In this document: piece by piece, positions 41,956 to 50,492 of the stretch
Layout of the letters: the number at the start of each line of letters is the position of its first letter
How positions within the stretch are numbered: the stretch's first letter is position 1
Source: Seonamhaeicola sp. ML3
GTDB taxonomy: Bacteria > Bacteroidota > Bacteroidia > Flavobacteriales > Flavobacteriaceae
DNA length: 64,000 nt
Direction of reading: 5' to 3'
NCBI RefSeq assembly: GCF_023273855.1
Contig: NZ_CP096884.1
Location: forward strand, 1,736,001-1,800,000
Made by a program: the position numbers and the translations under genes
The notes under the pieces: generated by a model
The model's input: only the letters and a program-made list of their open reading frames with translations
The model's database searches: none
What the model was told of the DNA's origin: nothing

Positions 41956-42681
41956 CTATGGTTCTACAGAGAATTTAAATATTTGTGATTCTGAATTATT
42001 ATTGTTCTCGTCGTGAGTTATAATTTGCCAAAAGTATGTGTTCCCAGAGTTTACATTCACCATATAACTATTAGCTGTGGTGGTTGATACTTTTGTTGTG
42101 GGTGGATTGGACATACCAAAAAATACATCATATTCTTTAATATCGTTATCAACGTCAGAGCCTTTCCATTGAAGCATAGTACTTGTGGTGTTCTTTAATG
42201 TTTCCGATAAAGCTGGAGCAACCAACTCTGCAGGAAATGGAGCGTAAGAGGTTGTGGCTTCTCCGGCATTATAAAATTTCCAAGTAGAACTTTGAGCAGT
42301 CGTTGTTCCTGAGTTCTTTGATACAACGTACCAAGAATATGGGGTGCCTCTTAAAATCGTAACCTGTTTTTCAGAAATATTACTAGTGTAATTTAGTGTG
42401 CTCAGCGTATTAAGGTTTTTTACAAACAATTGATATGATGTTGCATTACTGGCATCATTCCAGTTAAAAGTTATAGTACTTTCGGTACTTGTTAGATTAG
42501 ATCCTGTTGTACATTCAGAGTTTTGCTCTGGAAATACCAAACTAGCAGCACCAGGTGGGTCTATTGTAATTGGATCTGGGTCTGGATCTGGCATTTCATT
42601 TCCTCCTCCGCCACTACTACAATTAAAAAGTAAAATCGAGAAAATGAAACTTCCTAAAAGATATGTATTTAACTTTTTCAT
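41956..42681 (-). CDS. Surface lipoprotein with fibronectin-III-like domains
   Basis: A 241-residue lipoprotein (signal ending LLFNC, Cys21) with a Gly-rich then Asp-Pro repeat linker (PDPDPDP). Two domains of about 90 residues follow, each with the fibronectin-III pattern: TITFNWNDASNATSYQLFVKNL with YSWYVVSKN, and MLQWKGSDVDNDIKEYDVFFG with YFWQIITHDE. It lies directly downstream of the amylase gene, whose stop it overlaps by one base (TAATG). It may hold the secreted amylase or its substrate at the cell surface. No enzymatic motif is seen. Confidence 0.8.
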   Translation of the reverse strand: MKKLNTYLLGSFIFSILLFNCSSGGGGNEMPDPDPDPITIDPPGAASLVFPEQNSECTTGSNLTSTESTITFNWNDASNATSYQLFVKNLNTLSTLNYTSNISEKQVTILRGTPYSWYVVSKNSGTTTAQSSTWKFYNAGEATTSYAPFPAELVAPALSETLKNTTSTMLQWKGSDVDNDIKEYDVFFGMSNPPTTKVSTTTANSYMVNVNSGNTYFWQIITHDENNNNSESQIFKFSVEP

Positions 42682-45600
42682 TATTTCTTGACTATTTTAA
42701 AGCTTTTGTGATTTCCGTTTCTGTTAACTCTTAAAATATAGATTCCTCTGGAAAGTTCCGAAGTATCCAAGCTAACCATATTCTTATTTGAATTACTTTG
42801 AATAAGTACTTTATTACCTAAAACCGAATAGAGTTCTACTTTAACATTGGCTGCAGTAGTGTTAACAGTGCCCAAATATATGTTAAGTCTATTGGTTATG
42901 GGATTAGGGAAAGCCTTGATTTCGTCTCCAAAGAAAATGGTTTCTTTATAGATACCTTGACAGTCCTTGTCTGTTTTAATGATAATTTTGTTTTGGCCCT
43001 TCTCGAGTGGTAATTCTACAAAAGAGGCACTGGTATTTGTTACAACGCCATTAATATTTATGGTGTAGGCAAGACCGCCCTCAAGGTTTAGGGAAACAGA
43101 GCCTTTATCATCTAAAACTTTTGAAAGTACCGATAAGTCTTGTGGTTCTGTGATGGTAACGTTAAAACATTGCTCGTAATCTGCTTGCCCTTCAACGGTT
43201 ATGCATATACGATACTCTCCTGCTGATAGGTCAGATTTAATATATGAAGTAGTGAATGTTTCTGAGTTATTTAGACCATTACCAGTTATCGTTGCAGTGT
43301 AATTTAGATTTTTTATGGCCAAAATATCAATAATGCCATTGTTGCTATTTCTACAGGTTTCATTGGCAGCCTGTAGTCTGAAATTATCTGCTGGTAGCGT
43401 AAATACTTCACAACCTGTAGCATCTACGGTAGCACCTAATGGTGTGTTTGCACATGAGTCTTGGTTGTTAGGAATACCGTCGCTATCTAAATCATCAGGA
43501 TCTATAACAGGTTGGGTTCCATAAACACGATACTCTCCTGGCGCTAGAGATATAGACGAAGTTGTGTTCGATACCTCTAGAGGGGTATTATTGTTCATTA
43601 TACTGTACCAAGTTCCTGTCTTAGGGAAATTGGGGTTTATGGATTTATTTACCAAATCAAAATTGGCGATGACAACCACATCGAAATTACCAGAATTATC
43701 GTTAAGGTTTATGCGTTTTACTAAGCCATCTAAACTATATGAAAAATTGGTAGTATTAAATGTGGAGGGATAATCTGTTTTTAGTTGTATCATTTTAGCA
43801 GTGGCGTCATACAATTTTAAGCGACTTTCATCTTTATCGTAATTTAACGACCAGGCCACAGGTTTTCTGTCTAGTCTACAACTTCCATTTTCAATATTGT
43901 TTTCACAATTAATGCTTTTATCGTAACCAAGCTCTCCAAATTGCCATAACATTTTTGGCCCCGGAATACTGTAGAATATTGCCGTGGCTGCTTCGATTCT
44001 ATCTAATGCAGTTTGAAAGTCTTTAGTGTCGTGCTCCTCGTTGGCATTTCCATTGTTTATGTTTCTTACCATAAGTCGCTCTTCGTCATGACTTTCCATA
44101 TATCCCACCACACCTGGTTTTGTCCAATTACGCTCGGTATAAGACAGCCATGATACATTAGCATCAGATGAAAAACCCATAGTGTTTTGATTAAAACTGT
44201 GGTTAAGATTGCCCCAGAGCATAAAACCATAATCTGCAAGTTCCTTTTCTTCGCTATTATCGGCAAAATGTTCTAGAATAAGGTAGGCGTCAGAAGACAC
44301 GTTGTTCCAAATATAGCTACCGTAATCTTGGAGAATAGCTATTCTTGAAGCATCACGATTTCCCCAAGCTCCAACGTTATCTGGATTGTTTGTTTGTGTA
44401 AAACCTTTAGATAGGTCGAATCTAAATCCATCAACTTTAAATTCTTCAACCCAATATTTAAGCGTTTGTTTTACATAGGTTTTTGTATAACTGCTTTCAT
44501 GGTTGAAGTCATAACCTACATTAAAAGGATGTTTAGCATCTGGGTTTAGCCACGGATTTTCAGCAGTGGGTTTAAAGTTTGCACTGTCCCAATAGAGTTG
44601 TGCTAACGGGCTCTGGCTAAATGCATGATTATATACAACATCAATAATAACTGCTATACCTCTTTGATGACATGAGTCTACAAATTCTTTAAAATGGTTT
44701 TGAGTGCCGTAATATTTGTCTAAAGCTCCATGAAAAGAAGGGTTGTATCCCCAACTATCATTGCCTTCAAATTCACTAATCGGCATTAATTCAATGGCAT
44801 TAATACCTAGATTTTCTAAATAATCTAGATGGGTCATTGCGGCTAAAAAGGAATCCTCCTCGGTAAAGTCTCGAATTAACATTTCATAGACAATAAGGTT
44901 TTCTTTGTTAGGTTTAGAGAAATTATCAATTTGCCAATTATATGCTGTTTCATTTATTTGAAAAGTAGAAGCTATACCTGTAGCGCCACTTGGGTAATCC
45001 ATTAGGTTGGGATAGGTGGTCTCTGATATAAAATTGTCATTGCTAGGGTCTAAAACTTTTTTGGAATAGGGGTCAGCAACGGTTAAGCTGTAATCTACAT
45101 GGTATTGATAGGCATATTCAATGTCTGGGTCTAATCCGTTAACTGTTAACCAAAACGTATCATTATCCTTTTTCATTTGGTATGCAGGATTAAGTTCCCA
45201 ATTATTAAAACTACCTATTAGGAAAACATCATTTTTTAAAGGTGCTTGAAGCACAAAGGTCACAGAGCCATCATTGTTTTTATTGAGGCCATTTTCAAGT
45301 CCAGTTGGTAGCGTCTCGTTTGTAGTGGGTGTCTTAACATAAACGGATATGCTTTCGTTTTTAGACTCCGAGTTTTGACTTGCTGAAGCATTAATAGTAA
45401 AAAGTCCGGTACTGGTAAAAGTGTAGGGTGCGGTAATAGTTGTTGTGCTAGTACTTGTACCAATAGAATTGTTATTAACCTTTAATTCTAGATCTGCTAG
45501 TGTACTAGATTCTGCTGTAATTGTGATATTGTCGTTTAAGTCGAAAACATCATTATCTGAAGGATTTGTAATAGTAACATTTAAACCGGCTTCAAAAATT

Positions 45601-46001
45601 TTAATAAAAATGTCTGGACTGGTTTGAGACGTACCCGAACTATTTCTAAAAACTACAGCTATATCTGTGATAATATCATTTCCCGAGCCATAAAAAGTAG
45701 CAATATCAGGAGTAATTATAAGCTGATAAGTGTTGGCTCCCAAACGAGTAAGCTTTGGCTGTGTGGCATTGTTTCCCCATGAGCCAATAACATGTTTCCA
45801 GTCTGATTGTCCAGAAGAATTAGTTGTTAGTACGCCAGTATGAGCATAAACATCTCCTGTTTCGCCTTCAAGACCTGTGCCAGTAGCGTTAAATGTTATT
45901 GTTATAACATCTGAAGCTGTTGGAATAGCCGGCGATGTAGACACCTGGCCATAACTAACATATATACACAGGAAAGCTATTAAACTTAGAAGCTTTTTCA
46001 T
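42681..46001 (-). CDS. Secreted multidomain GH13 alpha-amylase with type IX secretion tail
   Basis: An 1106-residue protein. A signal peptide ends at SYGQ, then come two Ig-like domains (20-225). A CBM48-like domain has VTFVLQAPLKNDVFLIGSFNNW near 248. The GH13 barrel has catalytic D529 (GFRFDLSKGF), E577 (LILEHF) and D639 (ESHDEE). Then come a thrombospondin-type-3 linker (DPDDLDSDGIPNNQDSC), further beta domains and a C-terminal T9SS type A sorting domain (FPNPITNRLNIYLG to the end). It should be exported and cut starch or glycogen outside the cell. It is the fifth gene after susC and sits behind a terminator hairpin. Confidence 0.95.
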   Translation of the reverse strand: MKKLLSLIAFLCIYVSYGQVSTSPAIPTASDVITITFNATGTGLEGETGDVYAHTGVLTTNSSGQSDWKHVIGSWGNNATQPKLTRLGANTYQLIITPDIATFYGSGNDIITDIAVVFRNSSGTSQTSPDIFIKIFEAGLNVTITNPSDNDVFDLNDNITITAESSTLADLELKVNNNSIGTSTSTTTITAPYTFTSTGLFTINASASQNSESKNESISVYVKTPTTNETLPTGLENGLNKNNDGSVTFVLQAPLKNDVFLIGSFNNWELNPAYQMKKDNDTFWLTVNGLDPDIEYAYQYHVDYSLTVADPYSKKVLDPSNDNFISETTYPNLMDYPSGATGIASTFQINETAYNWQIDNFSKPNKENLIVYEMLIRDFTEEDSFLAAMTHLDYLENLGINAIELMPISEFEGNDSWGYNPSFHGALDKYYGTQNHFKEFVDSCHQRGIAVIIDVVYNHAFSQSPLAQLYWDSANFKPTAENPWLNPDAKHPFNVGYDFNHESSYTKTYVKQTLKYWVEEFKVDGFRFDLSKGFTQTNNPDNVGAWGNRDASRIAILQDYGSYIWNNVSSDAYLILEHFADNSEEKELADYGFMLWGNLNHSFNQNTMGFSSDANVSWLSYTERNWTKPGVVGYMESHDEERLMVRNINNGNANEEHDTKDFQTALDRIEAATAIFYSIPGPKMLWQFGELGYDKSINCENNIENGSCRLDRKPVAWSLNYDKDESRLKLYDATAKMIQLKTDYPSTFNTTNFSYSLDGLVKRINLNDNSGNFDVVVIANFDLVNKSINPNFPKTGTWYSIMNNNTPLEVSNTTSSISLAPGEYRVYGTQPVIDPDDLDSDGIPNNQDSCANTPLGATVDATGCEVFTLPADNFRLQAANETCRNSNNGIIDILAIKNLNYTATITGNGLNNSETFTTSYIKSDLSAGEYRICITVEGQADYEQCFNVTITEPQDLSVLSKVLDDKGSVSLNLEGGLAYTININGVVTNTSASFVELPLEKGQNKIIIKTDKDCQGIYKETIFFGDEIKAFPNPITNRLNIYLGTVNTTAANVKVELYSVLGNKVLIQSNSNKNMVSLDTSELSRGIYILRVNRNGNHKSFKIVKK

Positions 46002-46021
46002 TAGTTCTTAGTTTTGGTAAA

Positions 46022-46048
46022 AAAGGCTATTCATAGAGAATAGCCTTT
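46022..46048 (-). terminator. Terminator between the sus genes and the amylase gene
   Basis: AAAGGCTATTC (46022-46032) pairs with GAATAGCCTTT (46038-46048). On the minus strand a T run follows, so susCDEF transcription partly stops here before the amylase gene. Confidence 0.85.
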
Positions 46049-46059
46049 AATCACTATAA

Positions 46060-47736
46060 TTAATTCTTAGTATAAGTCGGGTTTGCTGGATCTGAGAAAT
46101 CTAAAACAAAAGAGAATGTTCCAGCTGTAGTTACTAAATTAGCACCACCAGCATCGAGAACACCATCTGCGCCATCATCACCATAATTAACTCCCCAATC
46201 GTTATTAGCTCTAAACTTATATTCTCCATCGATTAAAGTAACATCGTTTAAAACCCAAATATCGTCGAATGGACGAGACCAATCTCTCGTAAATTGAGCA
46301 TCAGGAGTAGCGCCCCAGTCATTGTAAGCTCCACCAACTAAGCCCCAAACGTAATCGATTGGCTCTAGCGTGTATGTATTGTCGTTTAGGTTAACGGTTG
46401 CTATATAAATTCCTGCGGTTACAACTATATTAGCACCACCAGCATCAAGTGTTCCATCGTTACCATCATCTCCCCAATTGGTTCCCCAATCGTTATTCAT
46501 TCTAAATTTCATTTCACCATCAATTAAAGTAACAATACCTCTAAATACATCTGAGTATTGATCGTACTGAAGCATGAAATCTGGAGTGGCTCCCCAATCA
46601 TTGTAAGCACCTCCTACTATACCTAAAGAAAATGCTTCAATAGTATAGGTAAGGTCGTTCAAGTTCATAGTGATTTTGTAATCACCCTCGGTAACTGCAA
46701 TATTTGCACCTCCAGCCTCTAGGCTTCCGTCAGCACCATTATCACCGTAATTGTTTGCCCAATCGTTGTTTTCTCTAAACTTTATCTCGCCATCAATTAA
46801 ATGTGCGTAAGCTACAAGAACACCGTCTGTATCTGTAGACCAGAATGGTAAATCTGGAGTAGCTCCCCAATCATTGGCTCCAGAGCCAACAATACCCCAA
46901 GTTGTAGATAAGTCTAAGGCTGTAGCATAAGTTGTTACAGTTACAGTAACAGGGTCTGTTATTCTTTCAAGAACGCTACCCGTAGCAGTATCGGTAATTG
47001 TTGCAACGATTCGTAGCTCAATATCTCCAGAAGTATCTGCTTCTATGCCACTTTGAATAGCTGCAGCATTTAGTTGTGCATTTGTTAAGCTAATACTACT
47101 GGAATTGGTTGAACTTGCTACCTCTACCGGATTTGCAAAGTTTGTTCCTGCTAGTGCAGCCTCAAGAACATATTCTACCTGAAGCCCTAAAGATGATTCT
47201 AAAATAGGGTCATCCCATTCAAAGACCATAGCAATGGCGTCGTTATTGTCAATAGATAATTCGAAAGTATCTCCGTCTTGTACGCTGGTTACCTCAGGTT
47301 CATTTACTGGGTAGGTAGTGGCAAGCATTAATATACTGTTGCTTATCTGACCTCCTCCTAGTACTCTCATGTAAACTGGAATATCTCTAAATTGATTTGT
47401 TACAGCAGAAGTTAAAACTTCATTAAATTCCATAACGCTCATAGAGAAATTACTGTTATCTGTTGTTCCTAGTACAATAGGAGCAGTAAATTCTGCATCT
47501 TGAGACATTTCTACTGTATAAGATGAACTTCCAGTAATCTCATCTTCCCAAGAAATTGTAAACGCTGGGTTGTCTGGCAATGAGAAATTCAGAAATACCG
47601 TGCTAATACCCGGCGTGTTTAAAACAAACGCCGCATCGGGAGTTGTGATTTCAAGTGTTTCTTCTGTTTCACATGAAGTAAAAATCAAAGTGAAGGCGAG
47701 AAGACACACGCTTAGTTTATTTATAATTGATTTCAT
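46060..47736 (-). CDS. SusF-like starch-binding lipoprotein with three tandem modules
   Basis: A 558-residue lipoprotein (signal ending LIFTSC, Cys22). Two Ig-like domains fill about 30-270. Three tandem modules of about 90 residues follow, each with WG(I/L)VG, then NDWGATPD and the glycan-facing FR-NNDW--N-GD-G-DG. This is the SusE/SusF module that binds starch on the cell surface. Repeats are highly alike even at the DNA level, so they probably arose by recent internal duplication. It is cotranscribed with susCDE. Confidence 0.92.
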   Translation of the reverse strand: MKSIINKLSVCLLAFTLIFTSCETEETLEITTPDAAFVLNTPGISTVFLNFSLPDNPAFTISWEDEITGSSSYTVEMSQDAEFTAPIVLGTTDNSNFSMSVMEFNEVLTSAVTNQFRDIPVYMRVLGGGQISNSILMLATTYPVNEPEVTSVQDGDTFELSIDNNDAIAMVFEWDDPILESSLGLQVEYVLEAALAGTNFANPVEVASSTNSSSISLTNAQLNAAAIQSGIEADTSGDIELRIVATITDTATGSVLERITDPVTVTVTTYATALDLSTTWGIVGSGANDWGATPDLPFWSTDTDGVLVAYAHLIDGEIKFRENNDWANNYGDNGADGSLEAGGANIAVTEGDYKITMNLNDLTYTIEAFSLGIVGGAYNDWGATPDFMLQYDQYSDVFRGIVTLIDGEMKFRMNNDWGTNWGDDGNDGTLDAGGANIVVTAGIYIATVNLNDNTYTLEPIDYVWGLVGGAYNDWGATPDAQFTRDWSRPFDDIWVLNDVTLIDGEYKFRANNDWGVNYGDDGADGVLDAGGANLVTTAGTFSFVLDFSDPANPTYTKN

Positions 47737-47758
47737 TGTCTTATTGTTTTTGTAGTTC

Positions 47759-48862
47759 TTATAAGTTTAATGGAATAAGTATATAACGACCAGTTAAATC
47801 GTTAAACCAGATATCGTAGTCATCTTCCACTAAAACGGGAATGGAACCGCCATTTTCTGTGGCAACACCAGAAAAACTTGTAGGGCCTCCCCAAGAAGCG
47901 CCAGCTCCTGTTTTAAAGTTTACCTCTCCTGGTGTTAATCTTACATTGTTAACATGCCATATATGACCATCGAAGGTTAATGGTGTCAGACTTTGTGAAG
48001 ATGCTACACTGGAGCCTTCTACAGATAAAGATGCCGGACTTGAAACGCCTGAGGCATTAAATGGTTCGAAAGTAAAAGTGTTACTGGAAAAGTTTATCGT
48101 AAAGGTGTAGAATCCTTCAGGTATACCATCTCCGCCACCATATGGGAATCTTTCAGGGTCTGAACCTCCACCTGGATTATTTCCTACTGTAGCACCATCA
48201 TCTGTTCCCCACTGTGGTTGCCACAGTCCTTTTGTTTGTAATACCTTAAAGTGACCGTTCTCTGCAAATTTTCCGGTGTAATAAAATACACTTGGATTAT
48301 TTTCGTCTCTAAATAAAGGTGGATTATTGTTATTGTTGTTCCACCCTGGTGCTGTGGCATCTCCAACTAAGTAATAGTCGTTAAACACATAATTGAAGAA
48401 AGGGTATACTTCAAATTGGATAGTGTTTGAAGTAATCGATTCACTTTGTTGAGTACCTAAAGACGCAACTACGCGTGTGTATAATGGTGCCCATTCAAAA
48501 GGATTCAATCCTGCATTACCAGCTGCAGAATTTATTTCTCCTATAGAAAGTGAAATTGAAGTTCGTCCTGTTACGCTTGTTGCTGTAACGGGAGCAGAGA
48601 AAGCTTCATCCATAGAAAACTGAACGGCATAATTTACTGCTGTTTGCTGACCGTAATCAGACTCGGTCCAGTTTAAGGATACCGCAGGGTTATTAGTATT
48701 TACGGCATCTAATTCAATCTTTTTGATTGCTACGTCTGCTAATGCCGGAGCATTAGGTGCGGTTATTGCAAATAATTCAGAATCGTCATCGCATGAACCT
48801 AGGCATAGAACAAGTAATCCAATCATGCAAAGCGCTGAAATTTGTTTTATTGTTTTCATCAT
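47759..48862 (-). CDS. susE: SusE-type outer-membrane starch-binding lipoprotein
   Basis: A 367-residue lipoprotein, with the lipobox LCLGSC (Cys24). An N-terminal SusE-type Ig-like domain with KIELDAVNTNNPAVSLNWTES is followed by two binding modules: YYLVGDATAPGWNNNNNNPP to about 275, and a shorter one around FDGHIWHVNNVRLTPGEVNFK. It lies between susD and the SusF-like gene, as in Bacteroides sus loci. Two Met codons are adjacent (MMKTIK); either could start. It binds malto-oligosaccharides at the surface and helps feed SusC. Confidence 0.88.
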   Translation of the reverse strand: MMKTIKQISALCMIGLLVLCLGSCDDDSELFAITAPNAPALADVAIKKIELDAVNTNNPAVSLNWTESDYGQQTAVNYAVQFSMDEAFSAPVTATSVTGRTSISLSIGEINSAAGNAGLNPFEWAPLYTRVVASLGTQQSESITSNTIQFEVYPFFNYVFNDYYLVGDATAPGWNNNNNNPPLFRDENNPSVFYYTGKFAENGHFKVLQTKGLWQPQWGTDDGATVGNNPGGGSDPERFPYGGGDGIPEGFYTFTINFSSNTFTFEPFNASGVSSPASLSVEGSSVASSQSLTPLTFDGHIWHVNNVRLTPGEVNFKTGAGASWGGPTSFSGVATENGGSIPVLVEDDYDIWFNDLTGRYILIPLNL

Positions 48863-48880
48863 TTTGTTCTTATTTAGTTA

Positions 48881-50482
48881 TTAATACCCTGGGTTTTGAG
48901 TTAAATTAGGGTTGGCTGCCATACTTCCAACGGGTATTGGAAATAGGTTAAAGTGTTCTGGTAAAGCAATACCGTTACTACCGTTGCCCTTCCAAGCCCA
49001 ATTGTAACTACCGCCAGTGTATCTTCCGTAGCGTACTAAGTCTTGTCTACGGTGTGCTTCCCAATGTAACTCTCTAGATCTTTCATCGAGAATAAAATCT
49101 AATGTTAAATCTCCAGAGGAAATTAAATTAGGGTTGTTAGCTCGCGTTCTAAGGTCGTTTACATAACCAACAGCAGTAGATAAACTACCACCACCACCTC
49201 TAAGATGTGCTTCACCATACATTAAGTATACATCAGCAAGTCTGTACAATGGAAAATCTGTATCAACAAATGTCTTGTCCATACCAAAGCCACCAGTTGA
49301 GGTTGCATTAGAATATTTTTGTATGATGAAACCAGAGTCTTTATCTGATATATCTGATATATCAATAGGTCTATCAGCAGAGATGATCGTGTTTCTGTCG
49401 TCATCAGCAAAGGCCGGCCCGAATAATTCGGCAAATTGTTTTCTTACGCGTAGTGCGCCTCCCCAGCCTTCTTTACCAACACCAACTTCTTCACCATTCT
49501 TTTCTAAGCTACCAACTGATCCGTTGATCATTACGGTAGTTGGACCATAGTTTTGCGTTGTTACACCGTCTGAAACAATAGGGAAGATAATTTCGTTGGT
49601 TGCCGAATTTGTATTATTGTCGGCCATGAAATTATGCAGATAACTATCAGCTAAACTGTAACCGCTAGCTATAATTTGTTCACAATAGTTTATACATTCA
49701 GTATACTTTGCCTCACCTATATAAACCTCGGCATTCAAGTAGATTTTAGCTAGAATCATTTGAGCTACACCTCTGTCTGCACGTCCATAATCGTTCTGTC
49801 TCGCAGGTACTAAAAGCGGTTCGATTTCTTTAAGCTCCTCTTCAATGAAAGCGAATAAAAGGCCTCTGTCGTAAACCTCAGGTTGCGCGTTTATTGGAGT
49901 GGTTTCATCTGCAAAATTAGCCTTTCCAAATAAATCCATTAAATAGTAATAAGCCATTGCTCTCATTAATCTTGCCTCGGCTCGATAAGTAGCGATTTCA
50001 TTTTTAGTGGCTTCAGATACGTTTCTGGCATTTAATTTTTCATCTGTAGTTTCGCGTAAAAAGTTGTTAGCGAGTGCCACAGTTAAATGAGCTCTACTAA
50101 ACATACCTAAAAGTAGCGGGTTTTGGGAGGTCCAGATATTTCTTTGTAATTCTCTGGTTCCAGGGTCGTTCTCGTAAGACCAAATCATCTCATCGGCCGC
50201 TAATGTTTGGGTGTATAGTAAAACACGCCCAAATTGACTTGTTCCAGCATCTATATTTTTTAAGTTGGAACTCTCAGGGCCGTCTGTGCCTGTTAGGGCA
50301 AGATTTGCGTAAATACCAGCTAAAACTTGTACATACGCTTGCTCGTTCGCGAAAAGGTTCTCGCTTAGAACAGTTTGGTCATCGTTCGGAGTAATATTCA
50401 AATCATCGGTACATGATGTAAGTGAAACGATAAAAAGACATATTATTCCAATTGTTTTGTGCATTTTTAATCTTGTCTTCAT
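48881..50482 (-). CDS. susD: SusD/RagB-type outer-membrane nutrient-binding lipoprotein
   Basis: A 533-residue lipoprotein (lipobox LTSC, Cys24). The N-terminal SusD-like domain has ENLFANEQAYVQVLAGIYANL and the TPR-like helices near 120-260 include AEARLMRAMAYYYLMDLFG. The C-terminal half carries FPLYRLADVYLMYGEAHLRGGG and RSRELHWEAHRRQDLVRYG. The start lies 10 bases after the susC stop. SusD forms a hinged lid on SusC that takes in oligosaccharides. Confidence 0.96.
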   Translation of the reverse strand: MKTRLKMHKTIGIICLFIVSLTSCTDDLNITPNDDQTVLSENLFANEQAYVQVLAGIYANLALTGTDGPESSNLKNIDAGTSQFGRVLLYTQTLAADEMIWSYENDPGTRELQRNIWTSQNPLLLGMFSRAHLTVALANNFLRETTDEKLNARNVSEATKNEIATYRAEARLMRAMAYYYLMDLFGKANFADETTPINAQPEVYDRGLLFAFIEEELKEIEPLLVPARQNDYGRADRGVAQMILAKIYLNAEVYIGEAKYTECINYCEQIIASGYSLADSYLHNFMADNNTNSATNEIIFPIVSDGVTTQNYGPTTVMINGSVGSLEKNGEEVGVGKEGWGGALRVRKQFAELFGPAFADDDRNTIISADRPIDISDISDKDSGFIIQKYSNATSTGGFGMDKTFVDTDFPLYRLADVYLMYGEAHLRGGGGSLSTAVGYVNDLRTRANNPNLISSGDLTLDFILDERSRELHWEAHRRQDLVRYGRYTGGSYNWAWKGNGSNGIALPEHFNLFPIPVGSMAANPNLTQNPGY

Positions 50483-50492
50483 AGTTGTTTTT

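Noticed and set aside
46100-46900. DNA tandem repeat array or CRISPR-like pattern in the SusF-like gene
   Set aside because: The periodicity is that of three translated protein modules of about 90 residues, not of short spacer-repeat units. No CRISPR array was seen anywhere in the window.
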